A DNA stretch of 64,000 nt from Pseudomonas reinekei (GTDB lineage: Bacteria; Pseudomonadota; Gammaproteobacteria; Pseudomonadales; Pseudomonadaceae), in NCBI RefSeq assembly GCF_001945365.1, contig NZ_MSTQ01000026.1:1-64000 (forward strand). Direction: 5' to 3'. Every line of letters starts with the position of its first letter. The first letter of the stretch is position 1. Shown one piece after another: positions 1 through 8,252 of the stretch. The position numbers and the translations under genes were made by a program. The notes under the pieces were generated by a model. That model did no database searches. It saw only the letters and a list, made by a program, of their open reading frames with translations, and was not told the origin of the DNA.

Positions 1-134
1 AGCGAAGGCATGTCCGTGGCATGGCTGACCTTGTCGGCGGTCTGGCTGAACCAGCGTTCGAGCTGTTGGCGGTAAAGCGTCAGGGTGTCCGGGAAGCTGT
101 CGAGCTCGAGCTCAATGCGGGCGATGTGATCCAT
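1..134 (-). CDS. Unknown protein, N-terminal part only (cut by window start)
   Basis: An open frame begins with ATG at 132-134 and runs off the left edge, giving 44 visible residues (MDHIARIELELDSF... to ...TDMPS). The visible part is hydrophilic and probably helical, with no signal peptide or recognisable motif. The ATG overlaps the stop codon of a 15-codon ORF just upstream (TGATG), an arrangement typical of translational coupling. It lies downstream of a terminator that ends the MNIO operon, so it is probably a separate unit. I do not recognise the family. Confidence 0.45.
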   Translation of the reverse strand, partial: MDHIARIELELDSFPDTLTLYRQQLERWFSQTADKVSHATDMPS

Positions 135-181
135 CAGCCCACCGAAACATCAGGAACCACATAAAAAACCGGGTCGAACAT
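134..181 (-). CDS. Possible 15-aa leader ORF
   Basis: ATG at 179-181 opens a 15-codon frame (MFDPVFYVVPDVSVG) that stops in a TGATG overlap with the next gene. An AGGA element sits 7 nt upstream of the ATG. It could be a coupled leader peptide, or the true N-terminus of the downstream gene separated by a one-base frameshift. The sequence alone does not decide. Confidence 0.3.
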   Translation of the reverse strand: MFDPVFYVVPDVSVG

Positions 182-280
182 AAGCAATCCTTCGCGCAGG
201 AAATTGGGCGCGATGGACTTTGCGTGGGTTAAGCGGGGAAAGAAGTCAGGGAAGGATGAGGTTGATGTAGGGCGATTCGC

Positions 281-320
281 TAAAACGAAAACGCGGCGTA
301 GGGATCAACCCCTACGTCGC
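281..320 (-). terminator. Rho-independent terminator of the MNIO operon
   Basis: An 11-bp stem (293-303 with 310-320, one G-U pair) closes a 6-nt loop. On the minus strand it is followed by a T-rich tail (complement of TAAAACGAAAAC, 281-292). It sits 11 nt beyond the stop of the DUF2063 gene, as expected for the end of that transcript. Confidence 0.8.
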
Positions 321-331
321 CTGCGGGATCT

Positions 332-1087
332 TCAGGTAAATCCCACCACACGTTGTTCATACAGCTGCCGCAACAACGCCAAACCGTTATCGAAAAACTC
401 CGCTGAGCCGGTCATCCCCGCCTCCACCGCCACCCCCTGCAGTTGCCCTCGCCCGGTCAGTCCGGGAAATTCATCGATGCGCTGCAACAACCGAAACGCC
501 AACGGGCTCAATCCGGAAAACTTCACGCTGAAATCCAGGTCACGACGCACCAGCAACAACGTCGGCTGATCCGGGGCCACATCGGGCTGAAAATCCCGCC
601 CCAGCAATTGCACCGGCCAGGCATAGGCCAACGGCCACGCCAAGGGTGAAACCTGCAACGGACGATCCAGCAACGACGCGCTATCGCCAAGGGGCAACGG
701 CTCGGCCACGGACTGTTGCAGGGCCATTTCCACCCATTCGTAGTGCGCCAGTTCGACCATGAACGGCGGCCACGATCCATCGGCCAGCGCCGCAGGTTCA
801 GAGGCGAGAAACTCGACGAACTCCTCGGCGATTTCACCGAATTTCGGCGTGTGGGCACGGTAGTCGCGCAGGAACAGTCGCACAAGTGCCCGCCACTGTT
901 GGTCGCCGAGAATGTTCACCAGCACCGGAAAAGTTCCGCTGATCAACGACGACAGGTTGGCGAACACCAGGTCGCGATACACCCGCGCCCGCGCCGGGTC
1001 CATCTCGGGCGGCGGGGCGCAGTGATCGGGATCGCGCAGGTACAGGCCCATGCTGTTTTGCTGTTCGTGCAGCGAGCGCTTAGCCAC
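332..1087 (-). CDS. DUF2063 protein, partner of the MNIO enzyme (BufC/HvfC-type)
   Basis: 251 aa, DUF2063 (putative DNA-binding by old annotation). In characterised MNIO systems such proteins act as peptide-binding partners of the DUF692 iron oxidase during modification of ribosomal peptides. The start is GTG at 1085-1087, supported by an AGGAGGTG ribosome site 6 nt upstream; it overlaps the end of the DUF692 gene by 8 nt, so the two are translationally linked. The N-terminal half carries the conserved PARARVYRDLVFANL segment. No precursor peptide gene is visible beside the pair. Family assignment is firm; the substrate is unknown. Confidence 0.85.
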   Translation of the reverse strand: MAKRSLHEQQNSMGLYLRDPDHCAPPPEMDPARARVYRDLVFANLSSLISGTFPVLVNILGDQQWRALVRLFLRDYRAHTPKFGEIAEEFVEFLASEPAALADGSWPPFMVELAHYEWVEMALQQSVAEPLPLGDSASLLDRPLQVSPLAWPLAYAWPVQLLGRDFQPDVAPDQPTLLLVRRDLDFSVKFSGLSPLAFRLLQRIDEFPGLTGRGQLQGVAVEAGMTGSAEFFDNGLALLRQLYEQRVVGFT

Positions 1088-1919
1088 GGCTCACCTCCTC
1101 GCTCTGCAACCGGCGGATGGTATTTAATTCGGCAACCAGTTCGGAAAACGCCGGAAAGTTGAAATCCCGCTCCAGCAGGGTCGGTTGCGCGCCGAAACGG
1201 GCGTAGGCCTCGCTCAGCAACGACCACACCGCCGGTTTGACCGATGCACCGTGGGTGTCGATCTTCAAGGTATCGGACTCATCGAAATGCCCGGCGATGT
1301 GCATCGCCACCACGCGGTTGGAATCGATACGAGCGAGAAACGTCTGCGGGTCGAACCCATGATTGATCGAATTGACGTAGACGTTGTTGACGTCCAGCAA
1401 CAGGTCGCAATCGGCCTCGCGCAGTACCGCGTTGGTGAACGTTACTTCGTCCATGTCCTGCTGTGGCGCGGCGTAGTAGGAGACGTTTTCAACTGCCAGG
1501 CGTCGACCGAGAACGTCCTGAGCCTGGCGAATGCGCGCGGCGACGTGATGCACCGCCTCTTCGGTAAAGGGCAACGGCAACAGGTCGTAGAGATGACCGT
1601 CATCGCTGCAGTAACTCAGGTGCTCGCTGTACAGCGGCACGTTGTAGTGATCGAGGAAAACCCGCACCTCTTGCAGAAATCCGACGTCCAGCGGTGACGG
1701 CCCGCCCAGTGACAACGACAGGCCGTGACAGGACAACGGATAGCGCTCCGCGAGGGTTCGCAACGCCGCGCCGTGGGCGCCGCCGATGCCGATCCAGTTC
1801 TCGGGCGCGACTTCGAGAAAGTCGAAATGGCCGGTCGGGGCGGCCAGCAGGTCTTTCATTAAACCGCGACGCAAGCCGAGCCCGGCGCTGGCCTTGGCGG
1901 AAGTGATGGGGGTTTGCAT
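1080..1919 (-). CDS. DUF692 multinuclear non-heme iron oxidase (MNIO, BufB-type)
   Basis: 279 aa, TIM-barrel DUF692 family. MNIO enzymes hold two or three iron ions and modify cysteine or nearby residues of small precursor peptides. Visible family features: the N-terminal GLGLRRGL segment, VAPENWIG (metal-ligand Glu/Asn region), YSEHLSY (His ligand), AVENVSYY, DVNNVYVN and MHIAGHFD near the C-terminus. The frame stays open upstream for 61 codons, but the ATG at 1917-1919 gives the family's normal length and N-terminus. It is followed by the DUF2063 gene with an overlap. Neither a DUF2282 bufferin gene nor a DoxX gene is adjacent, unlike the common Pseudomonas arrangement. Confidence 0.88.
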   Translation of the reverse strand: MQTPITSAKASAGLGLRRGLMKDLLAAPTGHFDFLEVAPENWIGIGGAHGAALRTLAERYPLSCHGLSLSLGGPSPLDVGFLQEVRVFLDHYNVPLYSEHLSYCSDDGHLYDLLPLPFTEEAVHHVAARIRQAQDVLGRRLAVENVSYYAAPQQDMDEVTFTNAVLREADCDLLLDVNNVYVNSINHGFDPQTFLARIDSNRVVAMHIAGHFDESDTLKIDTHGASVKPAVWSLLSEAYARFGAQPTLLERDFNFPAFSELVAELNTIRRLQSEEVSRG

Positions 1920-2064
1920 GATGTCGGTCTCAAAGGTTGTCAGTGCGGACTCACAGTTAATCGAAGCGGTGTATCGGGACTGTGTTGCGCACTGACGGAA
2001 AACGGCAGGGCGTGTATCGCCAGCGGGTCTGTACACGTTCGAATACAAACCCGCTTGGGCGGGG

Positions 2065-3399
2065 TTACGCCAGGTCGTACTTTTCGCGCACCAGATGGCC
2101 AATGCCGATGCGATCCAGCACGTCCATCGGGCAGAGGAACGTCACACGCACGGTGCCCGGCAGGCGGCTGATGTCGATGGAACCGGTGATGGTGGCGCGG
2201 TTGAGCACTTCATCGTACGGCAGGCCGGTGACGGAAGCAGCGCGTTGCAGGCCGTTTTCCACCGCCAGATTGAGGTTCTCGCCGCTGCCGAGGAAGGTGA
2301 TCGGGCCGCTCTGCTCGATCTCGTGCTGGCCCCAACGCTCACCCAACTCGCGGACTTTGGCCCGTTGCTCGGCGTTCATCGGGCGCGCCATCGGTGGCAG
2401 GTCATCAAGGTTTTGCAGGAGGATCGGCCCTTCCAGTGTCAGGTTTTTCACCACCTGCACTTCGACTTCGGTTTCCCCGGAGCAATCGGTGGCGTGCCCG
2501 GCGATTTCGCCGTTGCCCTGCTGGGCGTGCATGTCGCCCATGTACACCCCGGCACCCGGCACTTTCACCGGGCAGATCAATACGCAGCCTTCGCGGATCG
2601 AATTGGTGTCCATGTGGCCGTCGGTCTTGGCCGCGTGCAGTTCTTCGCGGGACATGCCGAAACGGTGCGGTGCGTTGATCAGGTATTGGCCGAAATCAGC
2701 GCAGTTGTGCGAATCGGGGAGGTCACGGGATGGCAGAGTGCCGATGTTGCCGAGGAACGGCCGCATGTGCGCCGCGACGCCGGGAATATCGGCACGGGCC
2801 AGGGAAAGGATCGAGTGCTGCGCGGCGAACTCCGGCAGTGCCGACATTTGCGAGGCATTGCCGGCCAGTTGATCGGCGATGTCCTGATTGACCGTCAGGC
2901 TGACCTGGTTCTGCGCGTCGAACACGATCACATAGCCGTGGCTGAAGCGAAACGCGCTGACTTCGGCATTGCAGTTGCTGCAGCGAATGGCGTCTTCGCC
3001 AATGCCTTCGACATGGCTGGCCGGATGTTCGGTGCCGCACTTGGAGCAGAATTTGGCGACGAATGGATCGCCGTTGTAGCGCCCTTCAACGAACTTCATC
3101 ACGCCGGAGGACGTTGCCAGCGACGTCACGCGCATGCTTTTGATTTTGATCGCCACGGCATCGCCGATTTCCGCGCCGACGATAGCTACCGGTTGCGTCA
3201 CTTCATGGCCACCTTCAAACGCTGGCGTGATCATCGGCCCCCAACAGCCCGGTGGTGTACCGGTAATCAGGGTACCGCCGTCGGCCAGTGGCCCAAGCAT
3301 CGGCTGACTCGGGCCGATGATGCCGTGGGTGTAGTGATCGACCCGCAGGCGATTGACTGGCGTAGCATTAAGAGTGGATTCAGGCACAGGTGTTGTCAT
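2065..3399 (-). CDS. Acetamidase/formamidase family amidohydrolase
   Basis: 444 aa, FmdA/AmdA family. Members hydrolyse short aliphatic amides such as formamide or acetamide to the acid and ammonia, in the cytoplasm. Visible are the N-terminal TGTPPGCWGP segment, GAEIGDAV and the central GDMHAQQGNGEIAGHATDC block (His/Asp-rich putative active-site metal region). An insertion carries two CxxC pairs (FCSKCG and IRCSNC, about 20 residues apart), a rubredoxin/zinc-ribbon-like knuckle found in part of the family. No signal peptide. The substrate cannot be told from sequence. The upstream gap holds repeated TGTATC/GATACA hexamers that could be operator sites. Confidence 0.85.
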   Translation of the reverse strand: MTTPVPESTLNATPVNRLRVDHYTHGIIGPSQPMLGPLADGGTLITGTPPGCWGPMITPAFEGGHEVTQPVAIVGAEIGDAVAIKIKSMRVTSLATSSGVMKFVEGRYNGDPFVAKFCSKCGTEHPASHVEGIGEDAIRCSNCNAEVSAFRFSHGYVIVFDAQNQVSLTVNQDIADQLAGNASQMSALPEFAAQHSILSLARADIPGVAAHMRPFLGNIGTLPSRDLPDSHNCADFGQYLINAPHRFGMSREELHAAKTDGHMDTNSIREGCVLICPVKVPGAGVYMGDMHAQQGNGEIAGHATDCSGETEVEVQVVKNLTLEGPILLQNLDDLPPMARPMNAEQRAKVRELGERWGQHEIEQSGPITFLGSGENLNLAVENGLQRAASVTGLPYDEVLNRATITGSIDISRLPGTVRVTFLCPMDVLDRIGIGHLVREKYDLA

Positions 3400-3768
3400 T
3401 GTGGTCCCCTTGACCGCATCAGGCGCGGAACAGAGTCAGTGCGAATGGCCGCCGATGAAGGCGACCAGGAAAAGTGGCTTGCACAGTTCAGCGCAGGTTT
3501 GTATCTGGTCTGTGTTCGGCGGTGGTCATGAATTGCGGGGGACTGTATCGAGAGGCCGGTTAGATACAGAGGGATACATGCGGTCCCAGCAATCACCACA
3601 AAACCCTGTGGGAGTCAGTGTCAGCCACAGCCGCTTTCGTCGCTCCAACCCGCGTTACGCGGCTTGCAGACTAAACTTAATCCACACATCCCACGACCAC
3701 CGCCCAGCGGCGTATGCCCAGGCAAACGAAGCCTCTGGACCGTGATCCTTTCTGAAGGAGCACACGTG
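3400..3768. other. Intergenic region between divergent acetamidase and methyltransferase genes
   Basis: 369 bp without a supportable gene. It must hold both divergent promoters, but no clear -35/-10 pair was found. It contains TGTATC at 3500-3505 and 3544-3549, and GATACA at 3563-3568 and 3573-3578; the middle two form a 7-bp dyad CTGTATC-N13-GATACAG. The ribosome site for the rightward gene (GAAGGAG) is at 3754-3760. Confidence 0.5.
3543..3578. promoter_or_regulatory. Candidate operator dyad CTGTATC-N13-GATACAG
   Basis: A perfect 7-bp inverted repeat (3543-3549 with 3563-3569) is followed by a third GATACA at 3573-3578; another TGTATC is at 3500-3505. The clustering suggests a repressor or activator binding region for the acetamidase gene about 145-180 bp away. 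TGTATC also occurs in local REP elements, so chance is not excluded. Confidence 0.3.
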
Positions 3769-4815
3769 ATGGACGAGGCCAGACTCAACGACTTCATGGG
3801 CAAACTGGTGAATGACATGGGCGGCGCGGCGATGCTCGCCAACGTCATCCTCGGCGAAGAACTCGGCCTGTACCGGGCCATGGCCGACAGCCAGCCGATC
3901 AGCCCTGAAACACTCGCCGGCAAAACCGGCTGCAACCCCCGCCTGGTGCGCGAATGGCTCAGCGCCCACGCCGCTTCCGGCTACATGGAACACCGCGACG
4001 GCCAGTTCCGCCTGCCTGAAGAACAAGCCCTGGCATTGGCCATCGAAGACTCACCGGTGTACATCGCCGGCGGTATCGGAGTGGTCGCGTCGTTCTTCCA
4101 CGACAAGGACAAACTCGTCAACGCCATGCGCGGCGACGGCGCCCTGCCCTGGGGCGATCACCATCCGTGCATGTTCAGCGGTACCGAACGGTTCTTCCGC
4201 CCCGGCTACAAAGCGCACCTGATCACCGAATGGCTGCCGGCCCTCAGCGGCGTAGTGGCCAAGCTGGAGGAAGGCGCCAGGGTCGCGGACATCGGCTGCG
4301 GCCATGGCGCGTCGACGGTGATCATGGCCCAGGCGTTTCCCCATTCGCAGTTCGTCGGTTTCGATTACCACGCGCCCTCCGTCACCGTGGCCACCCAACG
4401 CGCTGAAGAAGGAGGCGTGTCCAGCCGTGCGCGGTTTTTCCAGGGCACGGCGAAAAACTACCCCGGCGATGACTACGACCTGATCTGCTACTTCGACTGC
4501 CTGCACGACATGGGCGACCCGGTCGGCGCGGCGAAACACGCTTACGCGTCATTGAAAGCGGATGGCTCGGTGCTGCTGGTGGAACCGTTCGCCAATGACG
4601 CGCTCGATGACAACATCACCCCGGTCGGCCGGTTGTTCTACGCCGCCTCGACCTTCATCTGCACGCCCAATTCGCTGTCCCAGGAAGTGGGCCTCGGTCT
4701 CGGTGCGCAAGCGGGTGAGGCGCGGTTGCGCAAGGTATTCACCGAGGCCGGGTTCTCCAGTTTTCGCCGGGCCACGCAAACGCCCTTCAACCTGATCCTG
4801 GAGGCGCGCAAATAA
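3769..4815 (+). CDS. SAM-dependent methyltransferase with N-terminal winged helix
   Basis: 348 aa. The first ~90 residues resemble the winged-helix dimerisation domain of Rv2258c-like and O-methyltransferase proteins (LAGKTGCNPRLVREWLSAHA). The class I Rossmann fold follows, with the SAM motif VADIGCGHGAS at about residues 172-182 and an acidic motif FVGFDYH. LVEPFAND and a C-terminal sheet complete the fold. ATG at 3769 is chosen because GAAGGAG precedes it by 8 nt; the in-frame GTG immediately before it is an alternative. It appears monocistronic, ending in a REP pair. The substrate is unknown. Confidence 0.85.
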   Translation: MDEARLNDFMGKLVNDMGGAAMLANVILGEELGLYRAMADSQPISPETLAGKTGCNPRLVREWLSAHAASGYMEHRDGQFRLPEEQALALAIEDSPVYIAGGIGVVASFFHDKDKLVNAMRGDGALPWGDHHPCMFSGTERFFRPGYKAHLITEWLPALSGVVAKLEEGARVADIGCGHGASTVIMAQAFPHSQFVGFDYHAPSVTVATQRAEEGGVSSRARFFQGTAKNYPGDDYDLICYFDCLHDMGDPVGAAKHAYASLKADGSVLLVEPFANDALDDNITPVGRLFYAASTFICTPNSLSQEVGLGLGAQAGEARLRKVFTEAGFSSFRRATQTPFNLILEARK

Positions 4816-4827
4816 ACACCCCGCCTT

Positions 4828-4912
4828 TGTGGGGAGGGCGCTTGCTCGCGAAGGTGTATCAGGTACATTTGTCTGGCTGACACACCTTCGCGAGCAAGCT
4901 CGCGCCTACAGG
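4828..4912. repeat. REP doublet (inverted pair)
   Basis: Two inverted arms, GCGCTTGCTCGCGAAGGTGT and its near-complement ACACCTTCGCGAGCAAGCTC, are separated by about 25 nt. This is the standard Pseudomonas REP/BIME pattern, between the methyltransferase and sirtuin genes. Confidence 0.85.
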
Positions 4913-4926
4913 TTTGCGGAGTGCCG

Positions 4927-5772
4927 ATGATGTTTGACCCTTTGATCCACGAACAACTCGACCGGCTTCAGCAGCTCATGGCCGACAAGCCGTTCGCCGT
5001 CCTGACCGGCGCCGGCATCAGCACCCCGTCGGGCATTCCCGACTATCGCGACAACCAGGGTGTGCGACGTGGCCGGCAACCGATGATGTATCAGGAGTTT
5101 CTCTCCACCCCGGAGTCCCGTCGACGCTATTGGGCTCGGGCGATGCTCGGCTGGCCGCGGGTGCGTCAGGCGCAACCGAACGTGGCTCACGAGACACTGG
5201 CTGTCTTGCAGAACACCCGGCAGATCAGTGGGCTGATCACCCAGAACGTCGACACCCTGCACGATCAGGCCGGCAGCCACGACGTCATTGAACTGCACGG
5301 CAGCCTGCACCGGGTGCTGTGCCTGGACTGCGGAAAGCGCAGCGAACGGGATTCGATCCAGCGCCTGATGGAAACCCGCAACCCATACCTCGCGGACGTC
5401 GACGCGGTGCAGGCACCGGACGGCGACACCCTGCTCGATCCGGCGTTCGAGGCACGCTTTCAAGTGCCGCATTGCCCGCATTGCCGAGGTGAGCGAATGA
5501 AACCGGACGTGGTGTTTTTCGGTGAGAACGTTGCGCAGGCCACGGCTGCCAAAGCGATGGCCGCGGTGGAACATGCCGCCGGGTTGCTGGTGGTCGGCTC
5601 GTCGCTGATGGCGTACTCGGCGTTTCGCCTGTGTCGCGCGGTGGTGGATCAGGGCAAACCGCTGATTGCGATCAACCTGGGCAAGACCCGAGCGGACGAG
5701 ATCCTGGATTTGAAGATCGAGGGCTCGTGTGAGCAGCTATTGCCGTTATTGGCTCAAAGCCTCACTTCCTGA
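4927..5772 (+). CDS. Sir2 family NAD-dependent protein deacylase
   Basis: 281 aa, class II (SIRT4-like) sirtuin. It removes acyl groups from lysine using NAD+, giving O-acyl-ADP-ribose and nicotinamide. Motifs in order: GAGIS (about 28-32), GIPDYRD, TQNVDTLHDQAG, catalytic His in IELHGS, two zinc-binding CxxC pairs (CLDC and CPHC), KPDVVFFGE and VVGSSL. ATG at 4927 follows GGAG by 6 nt; the GTG at 4921 lies too close to the Shine-Dalgarno site. It converges with the LysR gene downstream. Cytoplasmic; its targets are unknown. Confidence 0.93.
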   Translation: MMFDPLIHEQLDRLQQLMADKPFAVLTGAGISTPSGIPDYRDNQGVRRGRQPMMYQEFLSTPESRRRYWARAMLGWPRVRQAQPNVAHETLAVLQNTRQISGLITQNVDTLHDQAGSHDVIELHGSLHRVLCLDCGKRSERDSIQRLMETRNPYLADVDAVQAPDGDTLLDPAFEARFQVPHCPHCRGERMKPDVVFFGENVAQATAAKAMAAVEHAAGLLVVGSSLMAYSAFRLCRAVVDQGKPLIAINLGKTRADEILDLKIEGSCEQLLPLLAQSLTS

Positions 5773-5797
5773 TCAATGCAAACCGGCGGGATTGGGA

Positions 5798-6700
5798 TCA
5801 GCCTATAGAAATTCGTTCACCGAGGTTTTCTTCTTTAAGCACATCAAACAACGCCTGCGCCGCCGCCGACAACTCTCCCCCCGGCAAGGTCAAAACCCCA
5901 AGCGCCCGTTCCACCACCGGATCACGCAAGGTAATGCACCGCGCGCCCAACTCGCGCATCTGCCCGGCACACAACGCCGGCACCGCGCTCACGCCCAACC
6001 CGCTGGCGACCATCCGCCCGACTGTCGCCAGTTGATGGCTCTCGAACTCCACCGGCAGCTTCATGCCCCGTGCCTGCAAGTGTTCTTCGAGCATCACCCG
6101 CACCGTCGATGGGCGTTGCAAGGTGATGAACGGTTCCTTGAGCAAGGTCTGCCAGTCGATTTCATCGAGCTCCACCAGCGGCGAATCATGGGGTACCACC
6201 GCGACAAAACGGTCGATGTACAACGGCGTGAACTGCAGCGACGAGCTCTGGGTCGGCTCGAATGCCACCCCCAACTCCACCTGGCGGTCCCGGACCATTT
6301 CGAGGACTTGCTCGTTGATCACATCGTTGACCGTGACGTTGACTTTCGGGTAGCGGGCGCGGAATGTCTTGAGGATCGGTGGCAGCAGGTTGCCGGCAAA
6401 CGATGGCATGGCGGCCAGGGTCACGCGACCGCGCTGAAGGGTGAAACGCTGGCGCAGTTCGTCCTCGGCATTGTCCCAGTCGGCAATCAAGCGGCGCGCC
6501 AGCGGCACCAGGGATTCCCCCTCGGCAGTCAACGCCACGTTACGTGTGTTACGCGTGAACAGCCGACCGCCCAGGCCTTCCTCCAACGCCTTGATCGTCA
6601 GGCTCAAGGCCGATTGCGAAAGGTGCAGGCGCTCGCAGGCCACGGCAAAACTCAGGCTCTGAGCCACGGCCAGGAAGGCACGGATCTGCTTGACTGTCAT
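5798..6700 (-). CDS. LysR-type regulator divergent from the CoA-transferase operon (DhcR-like)
   Basis: 300 aa. An N-terminal helix-turn-helix (QIRAFLAVAQSLSFAVACERL then LSQSALSLTIKALEE) is followed by the LysR substrate-binding fold. ATG at 6698-6700 is preceded by GGAGG with 8-nt spacing, so this start beats the upstream TTG at 6715. It is transcribed divergently from the CoA-transferase/thiolase genes. P. aeruginosa has the same order: a LysR gene (PA1998, dhcR) next to dhcA-dhcB-atoB, which serve carnitine-derived dehydrocarnitine use. By synteny it probably activates the neighbouring operon; the inducer is inferred. Confidence 0.88.
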   Translation of the reverse strand: MTVKQIRAFLAVAQSLSFAVACERLHLSQSALSLTIKALEEGLGGRLFTRNTRNVALTAEGESLVPLARRLIADWDNAEDELRQRFTLQRGRVTLAAMPSFAGNLLPPILKTFRARYPKVNVTVNDVINEQVLEMVRDRQVELGVAFEPTQSSSLQFTPLYIDRFVAVVPHDSPLVELDEIDWQTLLKEPFITLQRPSTVRVMLEEHLQARGMKLPVEFESHQLATVGRMVASGLGVSAVPALCAGQMRELGARCITLRDPVVERALGVLTLPGGELSAAAQALFDVLKEENLGERISIG

Positions 6701-6726
6701 AATCGTTGCCTCCAAAGCGGCGCATT

Positions 6727-6746
6727 ATTGAGGTTTATCTATCAAT
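6727..6746. promoter_or_regulatory. Candidate LysR box in divergent promoter
   Basis: ATTGA (6727-6731) and TCAAT (6742-6746) form a dyad with 10-nt spacing in the AT-rich 140-bp gap between the LysR gene and the CoA-transferase operon. Such T-N11-A-like dyads are typical LysR targets, and its place 27 bp upstream of the regulator's start suits autoregulation. Confidence 0.4.
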
Positions 6747-6840
6747 CTACATTAAAAATCAACTTAACAAATTAATCTCACAGCGTGACACTCATCCCAT
6801 ACGGCTAGCCAGCCGCCCACAAAGAATAAAAGAGGTGCAT

Positions 6841-7539
6841 ATGGCAGGTTTCGACAAGCGTGTGAGTTCCTACGAGGAAGCTCTGGCAGGTCTTGAAGAC
6901 GGCATGACCGTGATCGCCGGCGGCTTCGGCCTGTGCGGGATCCCGGAGAACCTGATCGCCGAGATCAAGCGCAAGGGGACTCGCGACCTCACCGTGGTTT
7001 CCAACAACTGCGGCGTCGACGGTTTCGGCCTTGGCGTGCTGCTGACCGACCGCCAGATCAGCAAAGTCGTCGCCTCCTACGTCGGCGAAAACAAGCTGTT
7101 CGAAGAGCAACTGCTCAAAGGCGAAATCGAAGTCATCCTGACCCCGCAAGGCACCCTCGCTGAAAAAATGCGCGCAGGCGGCGCCGGCATCCCGGCTTTC
7201 TTCACCGCCACCGGCGTCGGCACCCCGGTTGCCGAAGGCAAGGAAGTACGCGAATTCAATGGCCGCAAGTACCTGATGGAAGAGTCCATCACCGGTGACT
7301 TCGCCATCGTCAAAGGCTGGAAAGCCGACCATTTCGGTAACGTGATCTACCGCCACACCGCGCAGAACTTCAACCCGCTGGCGGCCACCGCCGGCAAGAT
7401 CACCGTGGTCGAGGTCGAAGAAATCGTCGAACCCGGCGAGCTGGACCCGTCGCAGATCCACACCCCTGGCATCTACGTCGACCGGGTCATTTGCGGCACG
7501 TTCGAGAAGCGCATCGAACAGCGCACCGTGCGTAAGTGA
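6841..7539 (+). CDS. dhcA: 3-oxoacid (dehydrocarnitine-type) CoA-transferase, subunit A
   Basis: 232 aa, family I CoA-transferase alpha subunit (ScoA/AtoD/DhcA). With the B subunit it moves CoA from succinyl-CoA or acetyl-CoA onto a 3-oxoacid. Visible: the glycine loop VIAGGFGLCGIPENLI, the EVILTPQGTLAEKMRAGGAGIPAFFT block and KADHFGNVIYR. ATG at 6841 follows GAGGTG closely; the reading frame upstream of it lacks a credible start. It is first of three genes (36-nt and 11-nt gaps). The symbol follows synteny with PA1999-PA2001; a plain acetoacetate (ScoA) role is the alternative. Confidence 0.88.
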   Translation: MAGFDKRVSSYEEALAGLEDGMTVIAGGFGLCGIPENLIAEIKRKGTRDLTVVSNNCGVDGFGLGVLLTDRQISKVVASYVGENKLFEEQLLKGEIEVILTPQGTLAEKMRAGGAGIPAFFTATGVGTPVAEGKEVREFNGRKYLMEESITGDFAIVKGWKADHFGNVIYRHTAQNFNPLAATAGKITVVEVEEIVEPGELDPSQIHTPGIYVDRVICGTFEKRIEQRTVRK

Positions 7540-7575
7540 TCCCCTGCCCCCGGACCGAATGAAGGAATAACAACA

Positions 7576-8241
7576 ATGGCACTTTCCCGCGAACAAATGG
7601 CTCAACGCGTCGCCCGCGAAATGCAGGACGGCTTCTACGTGAACCTGGGCATCGGCATTCCGACCCTGGTCGCCAACTACATCCCCGAAGGCATGGAAGT
7701 CATGCTGCAGTCGGAAAACGGCCTGCTGGGCATGGGTCCGTTCCCGACCGAAGAAACCATCGATGCCGACATGATCAACGCCGGCAAACAAACCGTGACC
7801 GCCCGTATCGGCGCTTCGATCTTCTCCTCGGCCGAATCCTTCGCCATGATCCGCGGTGGCCATGTCGACCTGACCGTGCTGGGCGCGTTCGAAGTGGACG
7901 TCGAAGGCAACATCGCCTCGTGGATGATCCCCGGCAAACTGGTCAAGGGCATGGGCGGCGCGATGGACCTGGTGGCCGGCGCCGACAACATCATCGTCAT
8001 CATGACCCATGCGTCCAAGGACGGTGAGTCCAAGCTCTTGTCCAAGTGCAGCCTGCCGCTGACCGGTGCCGGTTGCATCAAGCGTGTGCTGACCGATCTG
8101 GCTTACCTGGAAATCGAAAACGGCGCGTTCATTCTGAAAGAGCGCGCACCGGGTGTCAGCGTCGAAGAGATCGTCGCCAAGACTGCCGGTAAACTGATCG
8201 TGCCGGACCACGTACCGGAAATGCAGTTCGCTGCCCAGTGA
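7576..8241 (+). CDS. dhcB: 3-oxoacid (dehydrocarnitine-type) CoA-transferase, subunit B
   Basis: 221 aa, beta subunit carrying the catalytic glutamate, Glu47 in the SENGLLGMGP motif, which forms the glutamyl-CoA thioester. Other conserved parts: VNLGIGIPTLVANY near the N-terminus, SSAESFAMIRGGHVDLTVLGA and WMIPGKLVKGMGGAMDL. GAAGGAATAAC precedes the ATG. It lies between subunit A and the thiolase, so the three encode CoA activation of a 3-oxoacid followed by thiolytic cleavage to acetyl-CoA. Confidence 0.9.
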   Translation: MALSREQMAQRVAREMQDGFYVNLGIGIPTLVANYIPEGMEVMLQSENGLLGMGPFPTEETIDADMINAGKQTVTARIGASIFSSAESFAMIRGGHVDLTVLGAFEVDVEGNIASWMIPGKLVKGMGGAMDLVAGADNIIVIMTHASKDGESKLLSKCSLPLTGAGCIKRVLTDLAYLEIENGAFILKERAPGVSVEEIVAKTAGKLIVPDHVPEMQFAAQ

Positions 8242-8252
8242 GGAATCATTCC

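Noticed and set aside
4828..4912. Inverted repeats as CRISPR or attachment sites
   Set aside because: These and similar pairs at 9.6, 14.7, 33.0, 42.4 and 43.5 kb share the Pseudomonas REP core and lie in gaps between genes; no direct-repeat spacing pattern exists.
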